Origin: Benincasa hispida
Taxonomy: Eukaryota > Streptophyta > Magnoliopsida > Cucurbitales > Cucurbitaceae
DNA length: 64,000 nucleotides
Direction of reading: 5' to 3'
Assembly (NCBI RefSeq): GCF_009727055.1
Contig: NC_052349.1
Span: 34,652,134-34,716,133, forward strand
Position numbers and translations under genes: made by a program. This document shows positions 23,041 through 37,089 of this stretch, in pieces; the first letter of the stretch is position 1, and each line of letters starts with the position of its first letter. The notes beneath the pieces were generated by a model. That model worked only from the letters and a program-made list of their open reading frames with translations. It was not told the DNA's origin and searched no databases.

Positions 23041-25771
23041 TTTATACCTTCAGTTTTAGTTTCCCTTGCTCTATCTTTTGAGTTTTTATCTTTTTTTAAA
23101 AAAATATTTTTTAATTTTTTTTAATGATTCTTCTTATTTAATTATCTTTCTTTTGATGTTGCTTACCATTTGTATACAAAATTTATGGTTAATAAATATT
23201 ACTACTAAACAAGAAATTAGAATTAGGCTTAATAACTATAATCATTCATAAATTGATAAGAAAAAAAGATATACCTTTTGAAGTTGAGTTATTACCGGTG
23301 TAGTGAGAAGAAAGATGCAGCAAGAAGCACAAGTGGAATAAGGATTAAGAAGAAGAGGAGGACCAAGAAATAGCGGACGAGGATGGAAATGAAGCAGTGC
23401 ATGGAAAAGGACGTAAATAAAAAAGAAGAAGTGAACCAGCGTCGATGGAAAAAGAGGAAGAATAATAAGAATAAGAATAAATTGATTTTGAGAGAACAAT
23501 GAAATGGAGAGGATTGGAGAATATGAAGCGTCGTTAGTTGGAGGCAAAGATATTCGGAGAAAATCGTGTCAATTAATTGTGGTTGGAGTTTCAGGTCGGG
23601 TCGCCGTCTTTTCTCTCTCTCTTTTTATTATTATTATTTATTTTTGCATTTGGGCTGGGGGTATTTTACATCATTTTTGAGTTTGGTTTGGGCTGTAATC
23701 GTTTCTTAATCTATTTTACAGTATATTTTTTTGCTATAAATTGTAAATACTTTGGCCCACTTTTCTATATATAAAAATCCCCTTATTGGTAATTCAAATC
23801 TAAATACAATATTAGTAATATTATTTATATATTTTTTTAATCTTGGTCATAATAGTTATCTTAGTATTTGTATTTCGAGGTCCATTCTAATTTAGTATTG
23901 TTATATTCAAATGTCTAAATTTAATCTCGTATTTTCAATAAAAATTGTAAACACATTCATATTTGAAAATTAGTAATAATAATTTACATTAAAGAAGTCC
24001 CAACATAATTATATTATTAAAATTTCAAGGGTGAAAATTGATAGAGATTTTATTTTATTTTATTTTTTAAATGATAACTTTAAACCAACTATAAAAGTTG
24101 ATTTTAAGATCTATCATAATTATGAACTAAGTTTAGATCTTCGAAATTATATTGACTAAAATAATATTTTAGTCTTTGATTTTTTTTAACTAACATCCAA
24201 ATAGAGATTATATTTATTTCAAATATTTTCATTCAAAATATGACATTATTTTAAACCATGGAGTTTAGAGCCCCTTTTATGAACTTCTTTAATTCCAAAT
24301 AGAGGGTAAAAAAAAAGTTTAAAGTAAAGGATTAAGGCCAATCTTAACGTCGTTCAATTTCGATGCAAATGTCATGACTTAGAAAAGAAAAAGGAAAAGG
24401 AAATTCAAATAGGAAGAAAATAACTAAACTTTATTCATTGGATAATTATTTGAATTTTAAAATGTAAGTTATAAAAATTATTTCCATTTTTTTATCCATT
24501 CTTTTAAGATTTTTATGAAAACTAAAAAAATAATAGTTTTAAAAAATTTGTTTGTTTGTTTTTATAGAATTCAGTTAAGAATTCAAATGTTTAATTTAGA
24601 AAAATGGAGAACGTATTTGAAATACATTTCTAAGTGTTTAATGTAAAAAAGTAAGTTATTTTGGAAGAAATTGAATTGTTTGACGATCATTCAAAATAGT
24701 TTTTCAAGTGTATTTTAACAAGTTTTTAAGTTTAAAAAAAATAATTTTTTCCTTGAGTGAATCCAAACGGTCCCAAAAACTATTGTAAAGAAGTTGTCAA
24801 AAAACGTGTACATTTAAAAAAACTAAAAAAAAGAAAAAAATGTCATCAAACAAGACATTAATTATTAAAAAAAATGGAAATATTAATTATAAAGTAAAGT
24901 AATAAAAAAGAAAAAACTGAAGCTATCCATTGTGATTAAAGTATCATGCCTAACAACCAAAAATAGCTACAACTTAGCTGCTAGTTTAAAATGGTTAAAT
25001 GTATGAGAAAAGAACCTTTAAAAATAAGCAAATAAAAACGTGCAACACAAACGAACAACACAAATAAAATGCAGATAATTATTTTAATATATATATATAT
25101 ATAATCAAAGCTTGAAATATCGATGTCGATAGAAATATCGAAACTTTAATTTTTTAGAAATTTAAATTATCAAATAAGTTTTTTATGGTTTTTAAATATC
25201 TATTATTTATATTATTAGTGATATTTTGTTGCTTATTTTATATGTTTTGTAGATTTTTTTATTATCTAATAGAAATATCAATTTACCTTTTATGTGTCGA
25301 TATTGAACCTACGAAAACAAAATATAGAGATGTGAATGGAAATTTAGTAACGGGTTGAATAATTTTTTTAAAAAATTGGGAGCCACGAGAAATTATGCAA
25401 AACGGCGTCGTCTGAACTATCACAAACAAAGGAACTGAAACGAGCGACAAAAACTTATCCTAAAGCGTTGAGCGAGTGTTAGGATCTGCATTAATAATGG
25501 GGTCCCACTCCGACGAAGAACAAGATGAGAGAGAAAACAGAGAAGAGTCGATTTTCCCAGCACCACATTATTGATTTTATTGATAATTGATGAACCATCG
25601 ATTTTGTTTTTCCCCAACTCCCATCCACCATTGCAGCGCCTCTCATCCACGTGCCAGATATCTCACACGCTCCGATTCCAATCCTTCGAATCTTCACTCC
25701 AAATTCCCTCAAACCCCTCTTCCCAAATCGTCTCTACCTCTACTGGGTCGAAATTTAGTTCGAAAACCGCG
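23041..25771. other. Gene-free spacer and DUF829 gene promoter region
   Basis: AT-rich with T and A tracts; a GA-rich stretch on the + strand at 23300-23530 gives only low-complexity frames. No exon was recognised between 23040 and about 25390. From 25390 to 25771 base composition rises and the sequence probably holds the promoter and 5' UTR of the DUF829 gene, including an upstream short ORF (25587-25778) that overlaps the chosen ATG. Confidence 0.45.
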
Positions 25772-28134
25772 ATGTTAGGCGGTGGTGTTGGCGGTGGAAG
25801 CGTTTATTGGGGAACGAGAAACGAGCCCCGAAATAGTAGAGGTCTTGTTGTTCTTTTCGCTTGGGTTTCGATTCAGCATCGTCACTTGGATAAGTTTGTT
25901 CATCTTTATGCCTCGCTTGGATGGAATTCCCTTGTTTGTTATGCCGATTTTCTTAATATGTGAGTTCTTTTGCTATTTGGGTCATCGATGTTTTTGGTTT
26001 TCTTCGTATTCCTGGAGGTGGATTTTGAATTGTGTTGGGCTTTTTCATCTGGGTACCTTCGTTCTTCAATTGGGTATTTTTGGAAGACGATTTCGCCGGA
26101 GGGTTTCTCGTTTTCTGCGTCGAATTTGGTTTTTGTTTGGGAAATTGTTGTGATTGACCCCAAGTCTATTTTCGATGTTGCTCGTTTCATGGTCAGAGAA
26201 CGTCAGTTACCTTTTTGTTTTTAAATGTCTAACGTATTGTTCTGTTTCTCCTCACTACAATTCTTTCAGATTTGATCCTGAAAGAGCTACATCACTGGCG
26301 TTTCTTGTTATTAATGAGCTTGTAGAGGTTAGTGCCCTTGTTCTCTCTCTTATGTTGGATGTTTTTTCATTTTGACCTTATGGTTAATCTGGGTTGAAGT
26401 TGAACAGGGTAGATATGAACTTATGTGTGATGTTGAAACAATTACTAAATTGTACCCCAATTTTTTTCCAAAAAAAAGTACAATGGACTATTGTAATGAG
26501 ATGGAAGTTTCAGTGTGTTTCAAATTATCTCATAAGATCCTTTTGGTATTTCTTTACAGGAGCTAAGACTGAAGCTTCGTCCTATAGTTTTTGTAGCTCT
26601 AAGTGGTGCATCAAAGGCTTGTATGTGCAGGGTTTTGCAGGTGACTTAGCTCAATTACTGAGAATTCTTCATTTAATGCACACATCAATTTTCTGTTTAT
26701 ATCCATATTGAATTAGTAATCTTATTGCAACTATCGCATTATTAATAAATTTACTTCATGAATTGCAGATTATCGAGGGAAGATGTGGCAGTCCACTTTA
26801 CATGGTTAGCTTATCATTGTTTTGTATTCTTTAAGTTTCTCTTGTAAAAAAGTCTTCCTTGTGATATCAATTCGAATTGAAATCGAGGTGGTGAATGACA
26901 GTTTCCTCATTTCCTTTTACTGTGAAGAATGAATGTCAAATGATCAGAACTTGTGTTTCTGGGCACATATATGATTCCAGTCCTGTTGAACTAATAAGTG
27001 ACTTGGGTGCTCGATTTGCCATACATCCAACTATTCTGAAAATGCCTGGATCATCTCAACTTATCTCCTGGCTTGCAAAAGGCGTCTCTTCTGGTCTTGA
27101 TGCTCTATATCTCACTAGATTTGATTCACAGCGTGATGAGTATTGGCGGACATTGTGCTCGTCTGTTGTAAGTTTCCTAGTTTCTTTTCACCTTCCCTAA
27201 ACTCGATTTCATATTCACAAGTTAATAAGTTTTCTTGCTCTTATTAGAACATTGGTGCTCCATTTCTCATTATGTGCTCTGAAAAGGATGATCGTGCTCA
27301 GTATGAAGTTATCTGTAATTTCACCAAGAGTATTCAAGAATTAGGGGCCGACGTTCAGCTTGTGAAATTCAATGGCTCCCCACACTTAGGTTTGTCTCAA
27401 ACTGACTCTTTCCTTTGTAGTACTTCATTTAGAACAAAGAAGTGCCCTGTTTTCAATGTTATTATTACATTTTCAAAATTTCTCTTCAGAAGGATTCAAT
27501 TCCCTTTAATTGAAACAAAAAGCAGCCTTTTAAAATAAAAATTTGGCTGTTGATATGGTTGTATTGGGCTAATTTTCTCCAAGTGATACTGTTCCTTAGA
27601 CAGGAAAATGTTTATAATTAAATTATATGTGATATCTGTTTCTTGTCAGGTCATTACAAAAATTACCCAGCTCAATATAGAGCTGCTGTGACCATATTTC
27701 TCGAGAAAGCGTCATCTGTTTATTCGCACAAAATCCTACAATTTAAAGGAGAAAGAAGAGACATGGAAGGTGATGAAATGCCTGAATTGATATGTGACCT
27801 TCAGAATGCAGCTGTTAATTCAAACCAGAGTTTTAGAAGAGTGGCAGTTGGGCCAAGCGATCACTTCTTCTTGCCAAGCTCGGCAGATACTCAGGATGGT
27901 GGAGAGCATCCATCCTCACCTGACCCAAAAGAAAGAACATCTCCGCTTTCAAGCCCCCCTGGCATCAGTGCACATAGTGTCCTCGGTCAATTTCTCTTCG
28001 ATGTTTGTGTGCCCAAAAATGTTGAAGGTTGGGATATTAAATTTCACGGCTCTTTAAACGGGCAACCACTTGCTTCAGCTCGCAGGCACTCACCTTTCTC
28101 TGGTACAAAGTTCATCCGACGCTCTAGACTATGA
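25772..28134 (+). CDS. DUF829 / TMEM53-like alpha/beta-hydrolase-fold protein
   Basis: Seven exons: 25772..25959, 26270..26327, 26560..26640, 26769..26804, 26928..27167, 27248..27389, 27650..28134; 409 residues, all GT..AG, phases closing. The N-terminus MLGGGVGGGSVYWG is followed by LVVLFAWVSIQHRHLDKFV and LYASLGWNSLVCYADFLN. VFVALSGASKACMCRVLQ (about residues 93-109) corresponds to the nucleophile-elbow strand and turn; SGHIYDSSPVELISDLGARF and MCSEKDDRAQYEVICNF follow, with NGSPHLGHYKNYPAQYR (H after G) near the expected catalytic histidine. The C-terminal ~100 residues, ending FIRRSRL, are low-complexity and Ser/Pro-rich. Family members are called TMEM53 or indole-induced-protein-like; the substrate is unknown. 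An in-frame ATG at 25571 would add 67 residues without family resemblance, so I chose 25772. Confidence 0.92.
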
Positions 28135-29389
28135 CATAGATAATAGATGAGAGTTGGAAACTGGGCTTTTGTCTGTGAGTTTATTATCATCTAACCTCTA
28201 TCTTTTGAGGCATTAGTAGCACATCTAATTTAAATTTTAGACAAGGAATCCCTCCTTTGTGGTAATTGCAAGATTTGGAGGTTGTACCTCATTAGGAATC
28301 TTTTCGGACCAAAGGATGACTCCGCATCACCATGGCCTCAAGTACTGGAAAAACCGTATGTACAATTTACAATGAGGTATTGTAACATACAAAGAGGTAG
28401 AAGTTTCAGACTGCTCTATTGTGTGATAGGGTATGACCGACGAGTTCGAAGATTGGTTAGAGATGTGGTATATTGTATGGTGATGTCCACATACAGTAAC
28501 AGACTGTTGATGGTATTGAGGAAGGGATTTTTGTTCATAGGTTTTAGTGTACAGAAGGAACTGTAAAAAGGGAAACTCCAGTATGTTGACAGACTCTCAC
28601 TTGGATGTTTGAATAATGTATACACTTGAACTGAACGAACAAGACATGTTGATTTTGAAGAGATATGTGTTTATTTTTTTTTGGGTCTTGCTTGACATAT
28701 GGGATTTATATCATTTAACATTGGTTGTTGTTCTGGCTTCATGACATAGGATGTAGAGAAGGGGAAGAATGGTTAGTTTTGGTAAGGAAACAAGTTTGAG
28801 AGTAATGGGCAGATTGGGAAGGATTCAGCAAGTACTTGCAAAAGGTCAAGAAGTCATATCAACTCAAAATCAATAAATGATCCTGCTTTTCCTCTCTCCC
28901 TCTCTTTTTCTCAAACTACTTTTTTTAGGGAAAGGGGCAAATCTCCATCTTTTATTATATTGTTGTTTCATCTTTCATACATGTGGAATTGGAGAAGGAG
29001 AAAAAGTCTTCATTGTTTGTTTGTTTGTTTTTTTTTTAAATCACTTTTTTACTCTTTGTGCTTGCATGATTCAGATTTGTGAGACTACTAGTTTTTGAAG
29101 GACTTTTACGCAGTACAAGTGTAATCCCTGTCCTTAGGCAAGGCTATTTTAATTTCACTTTCAAGTAGGCCTTTAATCATTCAGGTCACGTTTACATTAA
29201 TCATAATGAGATTCTATTGAAAGATGAATAAGAATGGAGATGTGAAATTAAAAATGTGTTTTATGAAAAAGAGATGAATTAGATTGTAAAATATATGTGA
29301 AGAAATCAACAAATATAAAATTACTTAGTAAAAAGGTTATATTTAGATACATTAATGAATGAGAACAAAAATGTATTTAAACATATAGT
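28135..29389. other. DUF829 gene 3' UTR and spacer
   Basis: The first few hundred bases (to about 28700) probably include the 3' UTR. At 29186-29210 AGGTCACGTTTACATTAATC resembles the terminal repeat of the MITE family at 2613 and 20867, so a decayed or partial copy may start here; I could not define its other end. No exon found. Confidence 0.4.
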
Positions 29390-31367
29390 TTTCTTTTTCT
29401 TTCTTTCTTTTTTTTTGGACAAAGAACAAAGGGGCAAAAGCCCCACCAATTACAAGAAAACATATCTAGACATAAGCAGAGTAAATCATGTAGGATAAGA
29501 CAAATAGAGAATAGAAGTCTTGCAATCCTCCAAAGCTTTTCGTGTAACACCATGTGCAAGGTTATCTGACTACGACTAATATGAGTACAAGCGGCAACCT
29601 CTAATGCATTACCCTGCTCCTTTGCCTCTATAGAGAAGAAAGAGACTTCAGAGAGATCAATAACACCATCATTCAGTAGATAAATAATCTCCAAACAATC
29701 TGACTCAACCAAAATATTTGAGATGCTTAATAAAGAAATACTCTCTAGCCCAGAGCAAATCGTTATAGCTTCAAGAAGCTTCACCTTTGACAGCGAGAGA
29801 AGAACTTACCAGTTAGACGAGCCCATCCCAAATTATCTTGAAGCATCAACCCAATCGACATGAATTGGAGCCTGCGTTCCAAGTAGCATCCGTGTTCAGC
29901 TTCCAAAAGAAACTAGAGGGGGCTGCCATCTATTCAACATATGGTGAGATTAGGATAGATTGCACCTTTGCCTTTACCATAAGATCTAGCATCAACATCA
30001 TGAACCTCAAGAATATGTTTGACTATGGAATAGCAAATAGACTCAACATCAGCATTCTACCTTTGGAACACCATCTTGTTCCTAGCTTCCCAAATATGCC
30101 ATGCAATTATCACGATCCTATCCAAGTCCATAGTAGACACAAAAAAAAATCTAGTGTCATAAGTCCTGATAGGTCCATTGAGGACTATGATCCCAAAGAA
30201 CATCAATATTAGTTGAGATAAACCTACATCAGATCTCTCTGAAAATCGATCACTCCAATACAATACGTGTTGCGGTTTCCACCTGTTTCCTACAAAACAT
30301 ATACAAAACATTAGAATATACTCCCTTTTTAGCAATATTAGATTCGGTAGGGAAAATGTATGGGATAATTCTCCAACAACGGATCTTTGCCTTAGGGGGT
30401 ACTTTAGTCTTCTAAAGAGATTTCCATAAAGACTTAGAAGCATTCCTTACAGACGAAACTAGCTGCATTCGAATTAGCAAGATTTAATCCTAAAAAGTAA
30501 GTGCTTTTAAAGGTGAAAACTCCCTGTTTATCAAGGTTCCAAATTATCTCATTATCATGGCGCCCTCTTAGTCGTTGTATTTGAAGGATAGTGTAAACAT
30601 CATCATTAATGAATCTTGATTGGATTAGCTCCTCGTTTTAGTCTCCATTGTCGGAGAAGAGATATGCAACATTTCTTCTTTGTAAATCAGGATGAACCTA
30701 TATAGGTACCTTGTTTTCCTCCCTCGGAAGCCAAGGATCACTAGAAATTTATATAAACTATCTGTTTTCCACCCGCCATCGATAGCATTTCTTAAACAAA
30801 GATATTCCCCATAGGATGCTCCTCTAAGCATAGGAAGAGTTATGACCTAGACCTATATTTAGAAAATTTTTAGTTTTGAAATTACCTCAGAGTACCTTAG
30901 TAAGTAAACTGTTAGGTTGCCTAATGATACACTAGCTTTGCTTAGCCAACATAATCAATTGAAGATATGCAAGTCGCGGAAGTTGAGACCACCATCCTTT
31001 TTCTTGACACACATGCTAGACCAATTGCGCCAATGTATTTTGGCTTTGTCGCTAGCTGATCCCACCAGAACCTTACGAAAATTTGGCAGATCTCCTCACA
31101 CAAGCCTTTTGGAAGCTGAAAACAACTCATCGTATAAATCACGAATGCTTGAGCCACCGCTTTAATCAACACTTCTTTGCCACCAGTAGAGAAGAATTTC
31201 TCCTTCCATCCTTGAATGACCTTCCAGACACGCTTTTTAATACTCCAAACACCTCACTTTTGTTTCTTGAAATTTGGGATGAGAGGCTTAAATATCACCC
31301 CAACGATGCCGTGAATTGAATCCCAAGTCCATCCTATATGTCTGGATAATATATGGTCTAGTGTTCT
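29390..31367 (-). mobile_element. 5'-truncated L1-type LINE relic
   Basis: On the minus strand, the C-terminal part of a LINE ORF2 is readable with breaks. At 31290-30945 it reads KRVWKVIQGWKEKFFSTGGK, EVLIKAVAQAFVIYTMSCFQ, LPKGLCEEICQIFVRFWW, the region after the RT palm. At 30120-30060 comes IIAWHIWEARNKMVFQR, the zinc-binding RT region. At 29790-29500 comes KLLEAITICSGLESISLL, LVESDCLEIIYLLNDG and VSFFSIEAKEQGNALEVA, an RNase H-like domain of plant LINEs. The A-rich tail appears as a T/C tract on the + strand (29390-29416), marking the 3' end. The 5' side is lost at 31367, where copia LTR A begins. Frameshifts make it non-functional. Confidence 0.82.
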
Positions 31368-33203
31368 TGTTAGGCTTTATGCCCTAAAACGCGTAGATAG
31401 TAAATGTTATCAATTGATCATCATCAATAAAGAGTTATCAATGTTAATCAATAAATGTTATTGATTATGTTGTATTCTATTTTGTCTTAATAACCTTAAA
31501 TTCAATAAACTAACATCCAAGACTGGCTTATGAGTCTTGAACTGTATGTGGAGACATATAGGGATCAATGTTCAAGCTACAACCTAAAGGATCTATAGTA
31601 TAAGGATAAGGTTGGGTACCTTGTCCTGATGACACTATGGATACGACCCACTTTGTATTTGATACAAACGCAATGATCTAACGCGTCTGTGTAGATGACA
31701 CGCAAACGGGGGTATTCTATGAAATAAGTTTGCATAAGACTGGACCACGAAATAGTACCTACTAGATGTAATGCCATTAACTAGTTTGGTTCCTATTTCA
31801 ATTGGATGACTTAGGCAATTTAGTCTTAATCCTGAGTGTATTATGAACTCCTTTTCACGAGGGATTGTCCTTTAATTTGTATGGGTGAGAGTGGCTAATT
31901 TGCCAACTCAATAAGCCTACCATTTTGACGATAAGACCAAGTGAGGAGTTGGGAACATAATAATACAAGATGGAATTCATTCTTTCTCGACTTCAGGGTA
32001 AGTAGATGAGTGTTCCCTTAAGTGGTGTCTCCAGGACTTAAACAAAGAACCCTACCCTCTCATTGGCTTGAGAGGGGTTTTTGTTTATTGGTTGGACCAT
32101 AAACAAGTTATTCATTAGAGGAACACTAATACTTAAGGATATAGAGATAACCCAAGGGTACAATGGTAATTTGACCCAATTGGTGGTATGGACACTCATT
32201 AAGGACTAATTTGCTGTTATTAGTCTATATCCACGAACACAGAAATATATCTACAGTGAGAAAAGTGCAGCTGTGGGTCTTTAGTGGAGTGTACCCACGG
32301 TTAACGAATATTGATTAATTTGGTTAATGAGTTTAGCTAATTAATCTCATATCGTTGGAGCTTAAGATCTACAAGTCCACTAGATCTCCTTGTTAGCTCA
32401 CTAAAGGATATTAAAGATGAATGATTTGAATTGTTCAAATCAATTTGAGGAAATTGTTTATTAATGTGATTAATATGTAATTGATTATGGATGTGATCTA
32501 TAATTTAAATTAAGTTGGAGAGAAATATTTGAATGAGATTCAAATATTTAATTCAAGTGAATTAGATTCATAAAGAATCAATTAATTAAATTAATAGAGA
32601 GGTGATGCACATAAACATACGATGTTTATTTATGTTAATTAGATATACACGTTAAATTAGATTTAATGTATAGATGGTTATTTAATTAATGTGCTAATTA
32701 ATTAAATAAATGTTATTTAATTAACTGAGCACAAGGGTAAATTGGGAAAGACTTAGAGAAGAGGTTAACCCTTCTCCATATAAATTCTTCCTTGTGGCCC
32801 TTTTAGAGTAAGATATTCATTTTGGTGAGGTTTACCCTAGCCACCAAAACACAAATCCTTTCTTTATTCTCTAGAAAAAATCTCTCTATCTCTTCCTCTT
32901 CCAACTAATTGGATACCACCTACCATTCTATTTGAATCCTTGAGAATAACAAGATTATTCTCACGATTGTGTTCAAGTTCCATCAAGAAGAAGTTTATTC
33001 CAAGATCGAGAGGATTTTTCGTGGAGCTCGGGAATCTTCAAAGGTAAGAATGGTTCTCTCTTAGTTTCTTTTCTCCAAAGCATGTTATTTCATATATTTA
33101 TCCTTCATATGTTTTGTTTTAAAACATTGTTTTTGTTTCTTCAAAAATTGATTTTTGAGATGCAAGGTATTCACATACTTTCACTCGGGATTTGATCTCT
33201 ACA
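31368..33203 (+). repeat. 5' LTR of copia element A (1836 bp)
   Basis: It begins TGTTAGGCTTTATGCCC and ends TTTGATCTCTACA. It is followed at once by ATTAGTATCAGAGCC, a one-mismatch primer binding site for initiator tRNA-Met. The homologous 3' copy starts at 38932. Long AT-rich blocks and the GGGATTGTCCTTTAATTTGT motif are shared with the fragments at 18912, 34000-35287 (reverse) and 40286. Confidence 0.88.
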
Positions 33204-33219
33204 ATTAGTATCAGAGCCA
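33204..33219 (+). other. Primer binding site (tRNA-iMet) of element A
   Basis: ATTAGTATCAGAGCCA directly follows the LTR end; the usual plant copia PBS is TGGTATCAGAGC, so one base differs (A for G). Confidence 0.85.
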
Positions 33220-33989
33220 ACTTCTTGCATCTTTGTTCATTGTATTTTGAAACAAAAATTAGTTTAAAGGTGGAGTTTTAAATCTGCATTTTGAAAGAAG
33301 GTTTGCAAGATTGGATGTTTTCAATTTTGGCACTTAGATCACTTTTAATGTGATTAAAATGTAAGGGCCTATTGTTTTTTTGGGCATTTAATTTTTGCTC
33401 CGAGTTTGTAAGTTCATGTTGACCATAAGAGCAAGTGTTGTTGAAGAGATCAGGAAAAATAGAGGTGTTCGGGGCAAGTTTGGATTAGAAAACACACAAA
33501 AAGGAGGCATTTTGCCTTTTAGCGTTGCAGTGCTGCAGTTATAGCGTTGCAACACTGAAAGGCAAGGCATAATGCAAAGGAGTTGTAGTGTCGTGACGCT
33601 GCTCCTCGGCGTTGTGATGCTACGAAGTTTGACGGAAGCTGGCGGCGCGCGCGAGCTTAAGGAGTGCTGAACTTTTTTTGACCTAGTTTTTTTTTTGTTA
33701 ATTATAGGATTAATTAATTAAATTGATATAAAATTGATATTAATTTAATTAATTAATTTTTCATTAGGGTGCCAAAATTAGTCCAATTTTTTCCGTTTAA
33801 ATTAATTTAATTATGCATTGGATGTATGTTTAGATTAATGTTTGAATTCATATTACATATTGTATGCCATATAGATTCAAAAAATCGTACTTAAGGATAA
33901 ACATGTTCATGCATCATAATTAAATATAAGGGTTATATTTTATGGATCCATGACTGAATTAGCATACTCATGCATCCCATAAATATAAT

Positions 33990-35287
33990 TAATATTTGAA
34001 TCATATTCAAATATTTAATTCCTCTCAACTTATTTATGGTATTTAATATAAATCATATTTATATTAAATTTAATTACATGAATCTCATTCATATAATTAG
34101 TATTTAAATTATATTCAAATTCTTCTCATATTACCTTATATTATAATGTATCAAATACATTATATTAATNNNNNTTAATTAATTATATCATATATAATTA
34201 ATTCCCTCAATTAATTTGAACACTTCAAATTAATCCAAAAATAATTCTCAATTAAATCCCTGTTGAGCTATAGAGGGACCTTATGGACATGTAGATTGAA
34301 GCTCCAAGGTACTTGGATAATTAATTAAACTCTTTAATTAAATTACCCAACATCCGTTAGCTGTCGGTTATTCTACTAAAGACCGACAGGTACACTCTTC
34401 GCACTACAAATAAATTTCTATCTCCATTGGTTATAACCAATCAACAGTGCGATGCCCCTTCACAAATTGCTCATAAGTACAACTGGGCCAAAATTACCGT
34501 TTTGCCCCTATAGTTGCATCTAACTCCTTAAGTACCATTAATATCTCTAATGAACAATAAGTCATAGTCCAACTAGAACCAAGTCCCTCTCAGACTAGGA
34601 GAGGGTGTGGCCACTATGTTCAAGCTCCAGAATCAGCCCTTAAGGAAACAATTTATTTACTTGACCCTGCATCGGAGAATGAGTGAATTCTGTCTCGTGT
34701 AGCTGTGTTTCCAACTCCCTAGTCAGACGAATACCCAAAATGGTAGGCTTATGAGTTAACAATCTGGTCACTTTCACCCATATAAATCAAAGGACCGCCT
34801 TTATGAGCAGGAATTCACAAATCACTTAGGATTCGAGTCATGTCACCTATGGTCATCCAAGTGAAATGTAAGTCTCTATTATTAATAACGTTACATAAAG
34901 AGACTAATCATTTCGTGGTCCGGTCTTATACAAACTCTTTGTATAGGATACTCCCCTCACATGTCTCCACATGAATGATCATGATCATATCATTTGTAAC
35001 ACTTTACAACACTTGTAACACCTACAAAGCGAGTCGTGTCCGTAGTGTCACCAGGATAAGGTATCCAATCTTATTTATCTATTACAGACCGTTTAGGTTA
35101 TTATTTAAACAAGATTCACTTGTGTCTCTACATATTTGTTTAAATTACATAAAATAACCTAGGATCTTAGTTTATTGGATTGAGTATGTGTTGATAAAAT
35201 AACACTTATTTTATTAACAACAATATGTTTATACAAAGTTTACAAACTACGATATTACAAGGACATTTAGGATACCAATCCCAACAG
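33990..35287 (-). repeat. Reverse-orientation LTR in the leader of element A
   Basis: Read on the minus strand it starts TGTTGGGATTGGTATCC at 35287 and contains GCGGTCCTTTGATTTATATG, AAGCCTACCATTTTGGG and GACTATGACTTATTGTTCATT, the same block order as the A-type LTR. The far end is not sharply defined (~33990), and a 5-N gap (34170-34174) lies within it, so the size is approximate. No coding region attaches to it; it is probably a solo or truncated LTR. Confidence 0.7.
34170..34174. other. Assembly gap (5 N)
   Basis: Five N within AT-rich LTR sequence; the true length is unknown. Confidence 1.
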
Positions 35288-37089
35288 TACCTTTGGGAAC
35301 CGAAAATGAGAGGGTCACACTTACGGGATGAATTAAGCTAGTTAATGAATCCTTGACCAAAAAAGGGTAGCTATAAACTATAGGAATCAGAGTTATTTCG
35401 GTATTAGTGATTAGTTAAGATTGTCTCAATTCAGGGGAGGAGTAGTTGATCACCCTTTAGTGGCTGTTGCTCTAAACCTCTGAAGTATCGTTACAAAAAC
35501 TAAATTAATAGTTTAATTAGGGTTTTATGATTACACGTGATTTTTGCTAAACTGATTGGATAATTAAGTAATAGGTTAAGAAAAATATAACCAATACGAT
35601 CAATTGTTTGTTATTCGTTTCAACATATTTTCTAGAATCATTTACTTACTTAAAAACAAAAAATTAACCATTGAAACCTATGCAATGTTGAAATCAAACT
35701 TGAATACGATTCTGGTTATTGATGATTTGCGGTTCGTCTTGACGGAGGAATGTCCTTCAGTCCCTGCTCGCAGTGCATCCTAAACATTGAAAGATGCTTG
35801 TGATCGTTGGACGAAGGCCAATGACATCGTCTGAGTCTACATCTTGGCAAGTCTGGCTGACGTTCTTACCAAGAAGCATGAGGTCATGAGGTTGGCATGT
35901 CAGACCTGATGATCTAGTTCAATGTTGTCGAAATGAATAGTACGGTCGTTGACGAGCAGAGTCAAATGTCTTTTATTTTGAAATCTCTTCCGAAGAGCTT
36001 CCTTCAATTCCATAGCAAAGCAGTTATGAACAAAATATAATACACCATAATTTCACTTCTTAATGAGTTACAGGCTTATCAGTCCCTTATGAAAGGTAAG
36101 AGACTGGTAGAAGAAGAGGCAAATGTTATCCATTCCAAGAAGTTCCACAAGAGTTCATCCTTGGGAACCAAGTTTATTCCTATATCCTCTGGTCCTAAGA
36201 AGATCCAGAAAAAGAAATGAGGGAAGGGGAAGGCTCCCACTGCTGGGAAAGGCAAGGGTAAGGCCAAGGTGACCGACAAGGGCAAGTACTTCCACTACAA
36301 TGTGAATGGTCACTAGAAATGCAATTGTCCCATGTATCTCACCGAGAAAAAGAAAGAGAATGAAGGTAAATATGATTTACTAGTTCTGGAAACTTGTTTA
36401 GTGAAAAATTACCAAAATGCTTAGATATTTGATTTGGGAGCCATTAATCACATTTGTTCCTGGGAATTAATTCCCTCTAGCAGCTCGAGGAGGATGAAAT
36501 GATGCTCAAAGTTAGAACGGGAGATGCCATTTCAACTTTGCAGTGGGAACTGCTAAGTTGTTTTTTGGAAATAGATTTTTGTTTTTAGAAAACTTATACA
36601 TTGTTCCTAAAATGAGAAGGAACCTTGTTTCTATTTCCTATTTAATTGAACAATTGTACTCGATTTCGTTTTCATCTAATGAAGTGTTAATTATGAAAAA
36701 TGGTGTGTCTATCAGTTTAGCTAAACTAGAAGACAACTTATATGTGTTAAGACCAACTGAATAAAAAACACTTTTAAATAATGAGATGTTTAAAATTGCA
36801 AATACTTAAACAAAAAGTCGAAGAATTTCTCCAAGTAAATCTTGATAGGATCGTTAGATTGATAAAGAATGGACTTCTAAACAAGTTAGAAGATGATTCA
36901 TTACCTCCGTGTAAATTCTGTTTTGAAGGGAAAATGACTAAAAAAACTTTTAGTGGAAAATGTTATAGAGCCAAAGAGCTCTTAGAGCTCATACATTCGG
37001 ATCTTTGTGGTCCAATGGATGTAAAGGCTAAAGAAGGGTATGAATACTTCATTTCTTTCATAGATGATTATTTGAGGATGGTTACTTAT

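Noticed and set aside
25571..25771. 67-residue N-terminal extension of the DUF829 protein from the ATG at 25571
   Set aside because: In frame, but of low complexity and unlike the family; MLGGGVGGGSVYWG fits the usual start. Kept only as an alternative.
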